DNA of 64,000 bases from an uncultured Agathobaculum sp. (GCA_934504345.1 CAKSVR010000007.1:12512-76511); one strand, 5' to 3'; shown: positions 16,353 through 25,461, counted from the stretch's first letter. Translations and numbers: made by a program. Notes: a model not told the origin generated them from the sequence alone.

Positions 16353-16934
16353 CTATTTCCTGAAAAACCGGAAATCACAGCAGTCCCCGCCGTATCCCAG
16401 CGTTTTGGTGCGCGTAAAGCCGAGTTTACGCAGTCCGCCGTAGGTCACATCGTCCACATCGCAGAACAGCGGGCACAGCTCCGGACAGCCGTTTTCCGCG
16501 CACGCCGTATGCCACAGGCATTGGGTGATGTCGGCGGAAAAGTGTGCTCTGTCATGCGCCTGCGTGCTCTCCCACAGGTCGGAGGTTCGCATGATCCTGA
16601 GGAAACACCGGCTGTATATCGCGTAAAAGCCCGGTATGCGCTCCATTTTCGCTGTGAAGGCGTGCTTTTCCGCCGCGACCCAGTCCATCATGTAGGTCCG
16701 CATCTGCGCGCGGGCCTCCTCCGGCGGCAGCTCGTCCCGCAGCACCTGATACAGCGCGATGCGCGGGAGGATGGTCTGCGTGAGCGTTTTCTTCTGGTTT
16801 TTCGTCTTGTTATGGATGTCGGCAATGATGCGGATCAGCGCTGCCTCCTGCCGGGAAAACAGGGCGCGGCCTTTTTCCTCGCCGAACGCTCCAATGAGGA
16901 ACGCTTTGAGCTGCTTTTGCTGTTTGATATGCAT
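16353..16934 (-). CDS. L-2-amino-thiazoline-4-carboxylic acid hydrolase family protein
   Basis: 193 aa, usual family length. The signature lies at the C-terminus: CLWHTACAENGCPELCPLFCDVDD, then GFTRTKTLGYGGDCCDFRF, with the conserved Cys/Asp/His set. The founding member opens the ATC ring to form S-carbamoyl-cysteine or cysteine in pseudomonads; clostridial homologs are widespread and mostly uncharacterised. Start at 16934; the upstream site is weak. Stands alone. Function is a family name only. Confidence 0.75.
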   Translation of the reverse strand: MHIKQQKQLKAFLIGAFGEEKGRALFSRQEAALIRIIADIHNKTKNQKKTLTQTILPRIALYQVLRDELPPEEARAQMRTYMMDWVAAEKHAFTAKMERIPGFYAIYSRCFLRIMRTSDLWESTQAHDRAHFSADITQCLWHTACAENGCPELCPLFCDVDDVTYGGLRKLGFTRTKTLGYGGDCCDFRFFRK

Positions 16935-17080
16935 GATTGGTTCATTCTTTCATTCAAATATCGGGATACCCGTACCCATTCTCCATTTGAGCCCCTAACT
17001 ATACCACACCCGCCGCCATAAGAAAAGTCCGCTCTGCAAAGGCTTTTCAGCATTTTCTCCTGTTGCTCTGCTTCATACTG

Positions 17081-17101
17081 TGTAATGTGCGGTATTGCCT
17101 T
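17081..17101. repeat. Solo terminal repeat of the 165-bp MITE
   Basis: TAATGTGCGGTATTGCCTTA equals the right end of the MITE (copies at 4361 and 57275). The rest of the element is absent. Confidence 0.6.
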
Positions 17102-17217
17102 ACGCCTTCTTCATACGGCGGACCTGTGCGCCGATGATAACGGCGAGGGCGACGAGAGCAACGCGGATGATTTTCCGGCACAGGAATCACTGGTGAAACG
17201 GAAAATCCCGGCAGGTA

Positions 17218-17246
17218 TTGACATTTCCGCGCATTCGTCCTACGAT
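17218..17246 (+). promoter_or_regulatory. Promoter of the Cys/His-tail protein gene
   Basis: TTGACA-N17-TACGAT, 40 bp before the start codon. Confidence 0.55.
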
Positions 17247-17286
17247 TGACTTATCAAACGATAATTTTCGCAAAGGCGGTGTCCCG

Positions 17287-18117
17287 ATGAAATGGTCTGA
17301 CTACTACGAACACTATGACTGCTGGCAGGAGAGCACACAGTACAGCCGGCTGGCCTCCATCTCGGACTGGGGACCGGAGAACAGTCCGTCCGAGCAGATT
17401 GCCGACTGCATCTGCTATGTGGACGACCGGACTGCCGCCAGCATCCTGCGCCGTGCGCTGGCCGCAAATGTGCGGTTTCGTCCGGCGGAAGTGGTGAAGA
17501 TTGTTGACAGCGGCCTGATCGACAACGAAAAGCTGCTGCTGCGGCTGGTGAAAACATCAGACGAGCCCTACACCGGCGCGCAGCTGTGTACGCTGCTGGA
17601 GAACATTTTCGACAACGATCCCATACTCGAGCTGCTCGACCAAACGTGCTCGCAGCCGACCCATTTCACCGAAAAAGAGGTGCTCTCGCTGCTCCCCTAT
17701 CTGATGGATGTGGATGCGGTGAACAAGGTGGCCGGTTCCACCGATGCGGTGTTCTCCGAGGACGGCCTGAACAAGCTCTGCGACAACGGCCTCGACGAAA
17801 CGCTGGTCGAGCGTATCAGCCGCCGCAGCGGCATCCCTTACAGCGACCCGAATGCGGACGAGGATTTCGACGACGAGCCGGTATGCACCGCGCCGCGTGC
17901 GAAAAAGCCCGGCCTGCTCTCAGCGCTGCTGATGGGCTTCGCGATGGGCGGCACGCCCGCACCGTCCAATCACAGCGGCTGCTGCAGCGGCGACTGCGCG
18001 AACTGTCCGCCGCACTACGGCTATCGCTACGGGCGCTGGTATTACGGCCACGGGCATTCGCACGGCTGCGAGTTCGGCGGCAACGGCGGATGCAGCGGAA
18101 AATGCAGCCGCGACTGA
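17287..18117 (+). CDS. Hypothetical protein with Cys/His/Gly-rich C-terminal tail
   Basis: 276 aa; start at 17287 after AAAGGCGG. Residues 1-200 are helical and acidic and read like an alpha-helical repeat array (ASILRRALAANVRF, VVKIVDSGLIDNEKLLL, LCTLLENIFDNDPILELL, VDAVNKVAGSTDAVF). A short linker with LLSALLMGFAMGG follows. The last 45 residues hold eight Cys and several His among Gly and Tyr (CCSGDCANC, HYGYRYGRWYYGHGHSHGC, GGCSGKC). The tail looks like a metal-binding or zinc-ribbon-like module. Not recognised as a known family. Monocistronic with its own promoter. Confidence 0.7.
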   Translation: MKWSDYYEHYDCWQESTQYSRLASISDWGPENSPSEQIADCICYVDDRTAASILRRALAANVRFRPAEVVKIVDSGLIDNEKLLLRLVKTSDEPYTGAQLCTLLENIFDNDPILELLDQTCSQPTHFTEKEVLSLLPYLMDVDAVNKVAGSTDAVFSEDGLNKLCDNGLDETLVERISRRSGIPYSDPNADEDFDDEPVCTAPRAKKPGLLSALLMGFAMGGTPAPSNHSGCCSGDCANCPPHYGYRYGRWYYGHGHSHGCEFGGNGGCSGKCSRD

Positions 18118-18207
18118 ATACCAAAACAGCCGAGAGAATCTGCATCCCATCGATGGTCGGCGTCGCGGTGTCAATCCATACCGCGTTTGCGGCAGGTAAA
18201 TTCCGGT

Positions 18208-19098
18208 TTACCACCGTGCAACAAATTCCAGTGTTTTCGCGAGCGAATCCATGCGGGCCTTGCAGCCGGGCTCTTTATTTGCGCCGCGGTCGCCCGCGAA
18301 AAACTTTGCGCTGCGAACCTCGAACGGCACGAACAGATGGCTGCCGCAGTTATAGCGCAGATGCTGATAATAGTACGGAAAACCGTGCGCTTGCAGACGG
18401 TTTACGATCTGTTCCGCTGCCTCGGCGGACGGCCACATGGTATCCAGCCTGGACGAGATGAGCAGCACCGGCCCGGCGATGTTCTCAGCCCTGATGACGG
18501 CCTCCGGCGCGGGATCCTGCACGAGCGGCAGGTACAGGTCGTACATCGTCAGCTCTTTTGCGCGCAGGCTGTTCCGCAGCACCGTGCCGAGCGGAAATTT
18601 TTCCGTGCGGAACGCGGTGTACGGCACTTCCTCGCCGTGAAAGCTCCAGCTGCTGTGCGGCACAAAGGATATGCCCCGTTTCTTCTCAAATCCCTGACAG
18701 ACCGTGTTCATCGGCGCAACAGCCACCACCGCATTCACCAGCTCCGGCAGCAGACTGCCCGCTGTCAGCGCCAGCTCCGCGCCCTTGGAGATGCCCCATA
18801 AGCCGACCTTGCCGAAGCCCATGTCGTGCAGCTGTCCTGCGGCGTTCTCCACAAAGTCGATCGGGATGCGGTCGAACGCCTGCGGCAGTCCCTCCTCCAT
18901 CACATAGGCCAGCGCCAGCGTGGTCAGCCCGCGTGCGCGGAATACCTCCGCCAGCAGACGGGCCAGTGCGATGCCGCCGTCGCTGCCGCTGAAGCAGATC
19001 AGCGCTTTGCCCGGATACCTGTCCTCCGCCGGTCGGAACAGCTCTCCAAAAAAGCCGTCCGGCTGAACATGATAGATCGTGTTTTCTGTATGCAGCAT
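18208..19098 (-). CDS. Alpha/beta hydrolase, acyl-CoA thioester hydrolase/BAAT C-terminal type
   Basis: 296 aa. Nucleophile elbow GISKGAE (Ser near 103), LLISSRLDTMWPS with the acid near residue 220, and NCGSHLFVPFE with the catalytic His, arranged as in BAAT_C hydrolases. These hydrolyse acyl-CoA thioesters or related bonds in the cytosol. The N-terminal beta domain of eukaryotic BAAT is missing, as usual in bacterial versions. Own transcription unit; no neighbour suggests a substrate. No terminator is visible between 18118 and 18207, where it converges with the Cys/His-tail gene. Confidence 0.78.
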   Translation of the reverse strand: MLHTENTIYHVQPDGFFGELFRPAEDRYPGKALICFSGSDGGIALARLLAEVFRARGLTTLALAYVMEEGLPQAFDRIPIDFVENAAGQLHDMGFGKVGLWGISKGAELALTAGSLLPELVNAVVAVAPMNTVCQGFEKKRGISFVPHSSWSFHGEEVPYTAFRTEKFPLGTVLRNSLRAKELTMYDLYLPLVQDPAPEAVIRAENIAGPVLLISSRLDTMWPSAEAAEQIVNRLQAHGFPYYYQHLRYNCGSHLFVPFEVRSAKFFAGDRGANKEPGCKARMDSLAKTLEFVARW

Positions 19099-19153
19099 GG
19101 CCGCTCGTCCCTTTCGCTATGGTATGCTGTCTACATTATACCACAAAACGGAA

Positions 19154-19180
19154 AAAGGAGAGCGAAAAAAGCTCTCCTTT
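19154..19180 (-). terminator. Terminator of the pantothenate operon
   Basis: AAAGGAGAGC / GCTCTCCTTT stem just after panD on the minus strand. Confidence 0.75.
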
Positions 19181-19197
19181 ACGATACCTTAACTATA

Positions 19198-19593
19198 TTA
19201 CTGCATATCCTTCAGCAGACCGTGCTTTTCATAGGTCGTAGTGCGGACAATCTTGTTCTCCTCATCCACAAACACCACCTGCGGCGCGTAGCCGGACTTT
19301 ACCTCCTCCGGCGTCAGCTGTGCATACGCCATCAGGATGACCTTATCGCCCACGCTGACACAGCGCGCCGCCGCACCGTTCAGGCAGATCATGCCGCTGC
19401 CTCGCTCACCGGCGATGGTGTAGGTTTCAAAGCGGTTGCCGTTCTCGATGTCCACGATGGCAACCTTTTCGTATTCATAAATGCCTGCCGCATCCAGCAG
19501 GTCGGCATCGACCGTGATAGAGCCGACATAGTTGAGCTCGGCCTGCTTTACCGTTGCGCGGTGAATCTTACCTTTGAGCATCTGTACCGTCAT
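19198..19593 (-). CDS. panD: Aspartate 1-decarboxylase
   Basis: 131 aa. Pyruvoyl enzyme that makes beta-alanine from aspartate for pantothenate. The self-cleavage site Gly24-Ser25 stands in NYVGSITVD; K9 in LKGKIHRATV and the region around GERGSGMICLNGAAAR are typical. Last gene of the operon, 3 bp after panC. A separate PanZ maturation factor is not expected in Firmicutes. Confidence 0.96.
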   Translation of the reverse strand: MTVQMLKGKIHRATVKQAELNYVGSITVDADLLDAAGIYEYEKVAIVDIENGNRFETYTIAGERGSGMICLNGAAARCVSVGDKVILMAYAQLTPEEVKSGYAPQVVFVDEENKIVRTTTYEKHGLLKDMQ

Positions 19594-19596
19594 CGT

Positions 19597-20445
19597 TCAG
19601 CCCTCCACCGAAAAATTGTCGATCAGGCGCGTTTTGCCGATATAGACCGCCATTGCCACCAGCTCACCGCCGTGAAGCTCATGTACGGGCAGCATGGTGA
19701 GGCCGTCTACTGCGGAAACGTAGTCGATACGCGCCAGCGGCTCCTGCTCGATGAGGACGCGCATCGCGCCGACAATCTTATCCGCATCCTTTTCGCCGTT
19801 CTGCACCATCTCCTGGCCGAGCTTAACAGCACGCGACAGCACGAGCGCCGCCTTGCGCTCCTCGGCGTTCAGATAGGTGTTGCGGGAGGACTTGGCAAGC
19901 CCGTCCGCCTCGCGGATGATGGGACAGCCGACGATCTCAATGCCCATCGACAGATCGAGCACCATCCGGCGGATGATGGCAAGCTGCTGGGCATCCTTCT
20001 GGCCGAAGAACGCCTTATCCGGCGTTACGATATTGAACAGCTTGGAAACGACCGTGCACACGCCGCGGAAATGGATCGGACGGGTCTTGCCGCACAGCTG
20101 GCGCGGCATTTCGGACTGCACCTCGACAAAAGTGGCAAAACCGTCCGGGTACATCTCGGACACCTCGGGATGGAACACCATATCGCAGCCGCATTCGGTC
20201 AGCAGCGCACAGTCGTGCTCGAAATCACGCGGATAGGTTTCCAGATCCTCGCCCGGGCCGAACTGGGTCGGATTGAGGAATACCGAAGCGACCGTGCGGT
20301 CGCACTGCTGCACCGAGGTCTTCACCAGACTGGCATGTCCCTCATGCAGGTAGCCCATGGTCGGCACCAGACCGACCGTAAGACCCTGCTGTTTCCATTC
20401 GCGCACCTGCGCGCGCACTTCTGCGATAGTCGTTGCGATTTTCAT
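19597..20445 (-). CDS. panC: Pantothenate synthetase
   Basis: 282 aa, standard length. Joins pantoate and beta-alanine with ATP. HIGH-type motif in PTMGYLHEGHASL, the FLNPTQFGPGEDLETYPR stretch, the KLFNIVTPDKAFFGQKDAQQL motif and the RNTYLN (KMSKS-like) loop are all present. Lies 20 bp behind panB. Confidence 0.97.
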   Translation of the reverse strand: MKIATTIAEVRAQVREWKQQGLTVGLVPTMGYLHEGHASLVKTSVQQCDRTVASVFLNPTQFGPGEDLETYPRDFEHDCALLTECGCDMVFHPEVSEMYPDGFATFVEVQSEMPRQLCGKTRPIHFRGVCTVVSKLFNIVTPDKAFFGQKDAQQLAIIRRMVLDLSMGIEIVGCPIIREADGLAKSSRNTYLNAEERKAALVLSRAVKLGQEMVQNGEKDADKIVGAMRVLIEQEPLARIDYVSAVDGLTMLPVHELHGGELVAMAVYIGKTRLIDNFSVEG

Positions 20446-20465
20446 TGTATATTCTCCTGTTTCAC

Positions 20466-21311
20466 TTAGAATTCAGTGTCAAGTTTGGCGAGATACTCGT
20501 CTGTGCAGTCGGATTTGACAAAGCTGTGCTTCTCGGTCGGGAACGCGCCGCTCTGCACCTCATTCATGTAGGTGCGGAACGCCTCCACCATGCGCTCACC
20601 GATGTTGTCGTACTGCTTGGCGAACTTGGGCGTAAAGTCCATGTTCATGCCGAGCATATCCTGATAGACGAGCACCTGTCCGTCGCAGCCCGCGCCCGCA
20701 CCGATGCCGATGGTCGGGATGGTGAGCTTTTTCGAGATGAGCGCCGCCAGCTTGGGCGGAACGCACTCGAGCACGACCGAGAACGCACCGGCCTCCTGCA
20801 CGGTAAAGGCATCCTCGAGCAGGCGTTTTGCCGCCTCCTCGCCCTTGCCCTGCACCTTGAAGCCGCCGAAAGCGTTCACGCTCTGCGGTGTCATGCCGAT
20901 ATGCGCCTGCACCGGAATGCCGGAATCCGTGATGGCGCGAATCTGTGCAGCAACTGCGGCGCCGCCCTCCAGCTTGACGGCGTGGCCGCGCGCCTCTTTC
21001 ATCAGACGGCCGGCATTGCGTACCGCCTCATCGACCGAGGCCTGATAGCTCATGAACGGCATATCCATGATGACCATGGTGTTCTCGCACGCGCGGACTA
21101 CGCACGCGCTGTGGTGTATCATGTCCTCCATCGTCACCGGCAGCGTGGTGTCGTAGCCCATCATCGTCATGCCGAGCGAATCGCCCACCAGAATGGCGTT
21201 GATGCCCGCCTTTTCCACCAGCTTTGCGGTCGTGTAATCGTAGCTGGTGATCTCGGTGAGGCGTTCGCCGTTCTGCTTCATCGAGAGAAATGTGCTGACT
21301 GTGTTTTTCAT
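20466..21311 (-). CDS. panB: 3-methyl-2-oxobutanoate hydroxymethyltransferase
   Basis: 281 aa. Transfers a hydroxymethyl group from methylene-THF to ketoisovalerate to give ketopantoate. Visible: ITSYDYTTAKLVEKAGI, GDSLGMTMMGYDTTLPVT (metal-binding Asp), MPFMSYQ, KLEGG, AHIGMTPQSV and the IGIGAGAGCDGQVLVYQD motif. Its ATG overlaps the stop of the DUF2520 gene by 4 bp. Confidence 0.97.
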   Translation of the reverse strand: MKNTVSTFLSMKQNGERLTEITSYDYTTAKLVEKAGINAILVGDSLGMTMMGYDTTLPVTMEDMIHHSACVVRACENTMVIMDMPFMSYQASVDEAVRNAGRLMKEARGHAVKLEGGAAVAAQIRAITDSGIPVQAHIGMTPQSVNAFGGFKVQGKGEEAAKRLLEDAFTVQEAGAFSVVLECVPPKLAALISKKLTIPTIGIGAGAGCDGQVLVYQDMLGMNMDFTPKFAKQYDNIGERMVEAFRTYMNEVQSGAFPTEKHSFVKSDCTDEYLAKLDTEF

Positions 21312-22174
21312 TCGTTCTGCTCCTTTTCACCGCCCAGCAGATCAGCGAGTGCGCTGAAATCCTGTCCGGAGTGTTTTTGCTGTGCCATTTTGACCTGCTC
21401 GAGTCCCAGCAGCGCATAAAGCTGCCGGTCGTGCTTTTCAGTCAGGCAGGACAGATGCTTTTTTACCGTCTGCGTGTCGCCGCGCTCGATCGGGCCGGTC
21501 AGTGCGGAAACCGGGCCGTGCTCGAGCAGGTGCGCCATGTTGCTCCGCATGAGCGGCGCGAGCGCCCGCAGCGCATCCTCCTCCGAGAAGCCGCAGCCGC
21601 CCAGCAGCTCCACGCTGCGCTGCACGAGCGCGCACACGAAGTTGCTCGCCAGCGCACAGCTCAGGTGGTACTGCGCCTTGCTCTCAGGCGCGATGGTCTG
21701 CACCCGCAGTCCCAGTCCGCGCAGCAGCGGCACGAATACCGCGGCTGCCCGCTCGTCGCCCTCGATGCAAAAAAAAGCATCTGCCAGCTCCCGCCAGCAG
21801 TCGTACTTGCTGCTGATCGGAAATAGCAGATGAATGGAGATCGCAGAAGCGCCGTGTGCACGGATGCCCGGAAAGGCCTCCGCCGCGGTACACGCGCCGC
21901 TGCAATGACATATATACTTGTCCTGAATTTCAAATGCCGCGACCTGCCGATAGACCTCGGTGATCGCGTTATCCGGAACGGTGATAAAGATCGCGTCACT
22001 ATCTTCGATGAGTTTTCCCAAGTCCGTATAGTGTCCGGAATTTGTAAATTCTGCGGCCTCCCTCGCGCTCTCCGGATGGCGGCTGTAATAGCCCGTTATC
22101 CGGATGCCCTTTTCGGCAAGCAGTCTGCCGAAGGAAAAGCCGACTTTTCCTGCTCCAACAATGCCAATCTTCAT
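21308..22174 (-). CDS. Rossmann-like/DUF2520 protein, candidate ketopantoate reductase
   Basis: 288 aa, first gene of the operon, overlapping panB (ATGA). N-terminal Rossmann fold with GIVGAGKVGFSFGRLLAE. The DUF2520 C-terminal domain has the conserved HCSGA near residue 93 and a helical bundle with LACALASNF-type sequence. It resembles F420/NADP-dependent and 6-phosphogluconate-type dehydrogenases. No panE or ilvC is visible beside the pan genes, and this position would suit the missing reduction of ketopantoate to pantoate. That role is inference from context. Confidence 0.82.
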   Translation of the reverse strand: MKIGIVGAGKVGFSFGRLLAEKGIRITGYYSRHPESAREAAEFTNSGHYTDLGKLIEDSDAIFITVPDNAITEVYRQVAAFEIQDKYICHCSGACTAAEAFPGIRAHGASAISIHLLFPISSKYDCWRELADAFFCIEGDERAAAVFVPLLRGLGLRVQTIAPESKAQYHLSCALASNFVCALVQRSVELLGGCGFSEEDALRALAPLMRSNMAHLLEHGPVSALTGPIERGDTQTVKKHLSCLTEKHDRQLYALLGLEQVKMAQQKHSGQDFSALADLLGGEKEQNE

Positions 22175-22407
22175 GCTGTCACCCGCTTTCTGTGGTGTGA
22201 CGCGAAATCCTCACTGCCGGAAATTTGAAAAACATTTGTGACAAGGTATAGCTTCCGCCCTGCGGAATGCCATCCATCAAGGGGTATTATACCCGCCGGA
22301 TCGACAAAAGTAAAGGAAAAGTTTGTGCCTCTGACAGTGCGCCCTCCCTCACAGCCCCAGAAAGCGCACATATTCCGCTGCGGACAGCAGCGGCCCGCTC
22401 CGCAGAG

Positions 22408-22436
22408 TTGCCTTTCGGACTGCCGGATGGTACAAT
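22408..22436 (+). promoter_or_regulatory. Promoter of the McrBC operon
   Basis: TTGCCT-N17-TACAAT. The rest of the 394-bp gap between the divergent DUF2520 and mcrB genes shows no other gene that I can support. Confidence 0.5.
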
Positions 22437-22568
22437 TATCCTGTATCAATGTGCAGAATCGACTCGTTCTGCGCGAAGCCGAGCTGCCGCAGCACCCGTC
22501 TGCTGCTGGCGCTGAACGAGCCCGACTTGTCCGCGCGCGACCCGCATTTCGAGAAAGGTGAACCGAAA

Positions 22569-24053
22569 ATGACCGATATTCCGAAGAACACCATCCTGTA
22601 CGGCCCGCCCGGCACAGGAAAGACCTACCATACCGTGCTGTATGCGGTCGCGATCATCGACAGCCTGCCGCTGGCCGAGGTGAAAGCCCGTCCCTATCCC
22701 GATGTTCTGGCGCGCTATAACCAGCTCAAGGCGGACGGGCTCATCGAGTTCACCACGTTCCACCAGTCCTATGGCTATGAGGAATTTGTCGAGGGCATCA
22801 AGCCCGTGATGGACAGCAGCGAGGAGAGCGGCGATATTCAGTACACCATCGAGGACGGCCTGTTCAAGTCGTTCTGCAGCCAGTCGGCCATGCCCGCCGC
22901 CGATCAGCCCAGCCTTGATCTGGGACTGAACAAGAACCCGACCATCTGGAAAGTATCGCTCAAATCCACCTACGACAACCCGACTCGCACCGAATGTCTG
23001 GAAAACGGCCATATCCGCATCGGCTGGAGTGCCTATGGCCCGGATATTACCGATGATACCGACTTTTTCACCGGCGGAAAGGAAATCCTCAACCGCTTTA
23101 TCTATCAAATGAAGGTCGGCGATATTGTGTTCTCCTGCTACTCGAACACCACCATCGATGCCATCGGCGTTGTGACCGGCGAATACGAGTGGTGCGGCAG
23201 TCAGTACGACGACGGCTATAACCGCCGCCACAAGGTGAACTGGATCGTGAAGAATATCCGGGAGAACATCGTTGAGATCAACGACGGCACGACCATGACA
23301 CTTTCCACGGTTTACCGTCTGAACAAGGTGACACTGTCCGATGCGCTGGGGCTCATCCAGAAGTACCTGCCCGCCGCTGCGCCGAACGAAAAGAAAAACC
23401 GTGTGTTCATCATCGACGAGATCAATCGCGGCAACATCAGCAAGGTTTTCGGCGAGCTCATCACGCTCATCGAACCGTCCAAGCGGCTCGGACAGCCCGA
23501 GGCGCTCCGTGTCCGACTGCCGTATTCGCGCCAGCTGTTCGGCGTGCCGGACAATGTTTACCTCCTCGGCACGATGAACACCGCAGACCGCTCCATCGCA
23601 GCCATCGACACCGCGCTGCGGCGGCGTTTCCGTTTCCGCGAGATGCTGCCCGATGCGGCTGTGCTGGACGGCATCCTTGTGGACGGTATCTCTATCGCAG
23701 ATATGCTCACGCGCATGAACCGGCGCATTGCCGTGCTCTACGACCGGGAGCACACCATCGGTCACGCCTATTTTATGCCGCTGCGGGCACACCCCACCCG
23801 CGAAACGCTGGCGGAGATTTTCGAGAACGCCATCCTGCCGCTGCTTCAGGAGTATTTTTTCGAGGATTACGAAAAGATCCGCCTCGTCCTCGGCGACAAC
23901 CGAAAAGCCGCCCCGGCAGAGCAGTTCATCACCGCAGCCGAGAACGACTGCGATGCACTGTTCGGCAGCGCCGGCATCGACCTTGACGATTCGGTCACAT
24001 ATGAGATCAATCGAGCTGCTTTCCGCAATATCGAGGCTTATCGTTCTATTTAA
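22569..24053 (+). CDS. mcrB: McrB-like AAA+ GTPase with inserted EVE-like domain
   Basis: 494 aa from the ATG at 22569 (GAGAAAGGTGAACC upstream; an in-frame extension to 22449 lacks a good site). Motor subunit of a type IV restriction system against modified DNA. Walker A GPPGTGKT lies at about 11-18, Walker B VFIIDEINRG near 280, then TMNTADRSIAAIDTALRRRF (sensor and arginine finger). Between them, about residues 115-235, sits a domain with TIWKVSLKSTYDN, GHIRIGWSAYG and GDIVFSCYS followed by IDAIGVVTGEYEW, typical of EVE/PUA-like readers of modified bases. There is no separate N-terminal DNA-binding domain. Confidence 0.88.
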   Translation: MTDIPKNTILYGPPGTGKTYHTVLYAVAIIDSLPLAEVKARPYPDVLARYNQLKADGLIEFTTFHQSYGYEEFVEGIKPVMDSSEESGDIQYTIEDGLFKSFCSQSAMPAADQPSLDLGLNKNPTIWKVSLKSTYDNPTRTECLENGHIRIGWSAYGPDITDDTDFFTGGKEILNRFIYQMKVGDIVFSCYSNTTIDAIGVVTGEYEWCGSQYDDGYNRRHKVNWIVKNIRENIVEINDGTTMTLSTVYRLNKVTLSDALGLIQKYLPAAAPNEKKNRVFIIDEINRGNISKVFGELITLIEPSKRLGQPEALRVRLPYSRQLFGVPDNVYLLGTMNTADRSIAAIDTALRRRFRFREMLPDAAVLDGILVDGISIADMLTRMNRRIAVLYDREHTIGHAYFMPLRAHPTRETLAEIFENAILPLLQEYFFEDYEKIRLVLGDNRKAAPAEQFITAAENDCDALFGSAGIDLDDSVTYEINRAAFRNIEAYRSI

Positions 24054-24062
24054 GGTGTTTGC

Positions 24063-25340
24063 ATGAGGAAAACCTATCAGATAACCGAATACGGCTCGTT
24101 CACCCGCGATAAACCGGCGCCCGGCTGTGTTGCCCTGCCGCCCGACACCTTTGATGCGCTGGAGGATTTTGTGCTGTCCAGCCGGGACGACGGCACGAAT
24201 CCGCTCGAGCTGATGGGTCTTTCCGCCCGCAAGGGTGTCGGCAGACTCATCACCGCGAAAAACTACGTCGGCGTGATCGCCATGAATGACGGCACAGCCA
24301 TCGAAATCCTCCCGAAGCTCTGTTCCGGCACGAGCACCGCACCGGAAAGCGCCAAAAGACTGCTCATCGATATGCTGCGAACGCTCCGCCATACGCCATT
24401 CAAGGCCCTGCATACCGCCAATGTGAACATCGACCGGCTGAGCATCCTTGAAATCTTCATTCGTATGTTCCTCGAGGAGCTGTTCCGCCTTGTAAAATAC
24501 GGCCTGCCGTGCGGCTACCGGACCACGCAGTCAAACGAGAATCAGTTCAAGGGGAAGATCGTATTTTCCGAGCACATCCGGTGCAATTATGCTCATAAAG
24601 AGCGCAGCTTTGTCGAATATGACACGTTCAGCGCCGACCGTCCGGAAAACCGCATCCTGAAATCCACACTGCGGTATCTCTATCAGCATTCGGCCTCGCT
24701 CCGCAGCAAAACCGACATCCGCACGCTTCTGGGCGCGTTTTCCGAGGTGTCCGAGTCCCGGAACGTGCAGGCAGACTTTGCACGCATCGTCCCTGACAGA
24801 AAAAACACAGAGCTCCAAACCGCACTGCTGTGGAGCCGGGTCTTTTTGCAGGGAAAGAGCTTCACCGCATTTTCCGGCGCGGATACGGCATTTGCGCTGC
24901 TGTTCCCGATGGAAACGCTGTTTGAGCGCTATATTGCGACGCATCTGCACAGACTGCTCGCGCAGTCGGATTATGTCCTGTCCGTGCAGGATAAAACATA
25001 CCACCTGTTCGACGAGCCGAAAAAGTTCCTGTTAAAGCCGGATATTGTCCTCCGAAACCGCATTTCGGGACAGGTTCTCGTCATGGATACCAAATGGAAG
25101 CTGCTCTCCGACAGCAGACCGAACGCCGGTATTTCGCAGGCGGATATGTACCAGATGTTCGCCTACCAGAAGAAATACGCCGCCCGGCACGTTACACTGC
25201 TCTATCCGCGCACCGAAACGGCCGATCCGAGTAAAACCATCCGGTTTTCGGCACAGGACGGCGCGGAAATCCGGGTGCGGTTCGTCGATCTGTTCGATGC
25301 GGAGCACTCGCTGGAGGGTATCCTTGCGGACAGCATTTGA
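24063..25340 (+). CDS. mcrC: McrC-like nuclease subunit
   Basis: 425 aa, 9 bp behind mcrB. Assembles with the McrB ring, stimulates GTP hydrolysis and cuts DNA. The N-terminal part has LSARKGVGRLITAKNYVGVI; the C-terminal PD-(D/E)xK nuclease core shows FLLKPDIVLRN and QVLVMDTKWKLL, giving the Asp and D-x-K catalytic set, followed by DMYQMFAYQKKY. Full length, no frameshift. Together with mcrB it forms a complete type IV system. Confidence 0.9.
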   Translation: MRKTYQITEYGSFTRDKPAPGCVALPPDTFDALEDFVLSSRDDGTNPLELMGLSARKGVGRLITAKNYVGVIAMNDGTAIEILPKLCSGTSTAPESAKRLLIDMLRTLRHTPFKALHTANVNIDRLSILEIFIRMFLEELFRLVKYGLPCGYRTTQSNENQFKGKIVFSEHIRCNYAHKERSFVEYDTFSADRPENRILKSTLRYLYQHSASLRSKTDIRTLLGAFSEVSESRNVQADFARIVPDRKNTELQTALLWSRVFLQGKSFTAFSGADTAFALLFPMETLFERYIATHLHRLLAQSDYVLSVQDKTYHLFDEPKKFLLKPDIVLRNRISGQVLVMDTKWKLLSDSRPNAGISQADMYQMFAYQKKYAARHVTLLYPRTETADPSKTIRFSAQDGAEIRVRFVDLFDAEHSLEGILADSI

Positions 25341-25347
25341 GCGGAGC

Positions 25348-25455
25348 ATGGACGAGATTCAGCAGCAGATCGAGCAATACCCCAAAGAATCCGCCCGCGG
25401 CTGGGAGGAGCTGAACGAGGTGTTCCTTTCCGCGCTGACGGCATCCATCGAGTAA
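25348..25455 (+). CDS. Short ORF after mcrC (35 aa)
   Basis: Begins 7 bp behind mcrC with only a weak purine site (GCGGAGC) and ends before the operon terminator. Acidic, helical (DEIQQQIEQYP, then WEELNEVFLSALTASIE). It may be a small accessory peptide or the tail of a lost gene. No family recognised. Confidence 0.35.
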   Translation: MDEIQQQIEQYPKESARGWEELNEVFLSALTASIE

Positions 25456-25461
25456 CCGCAG

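Noticed and set aside
17100..17180. Minus-strand frame ending in a hydrophobic helix and basic tail next to the MITE end
   Set aside because: No start codon within the frame and only 28 codons; may be the tail of a lost membrane protein, but evidence is too thin.
22449..22568. In-frame upstream start for mcrB
   Set aside because: The extension lacks a ribosome site and looks non-conserved, while the start at 22569 has a good site and leads at once into the Walker A strand.
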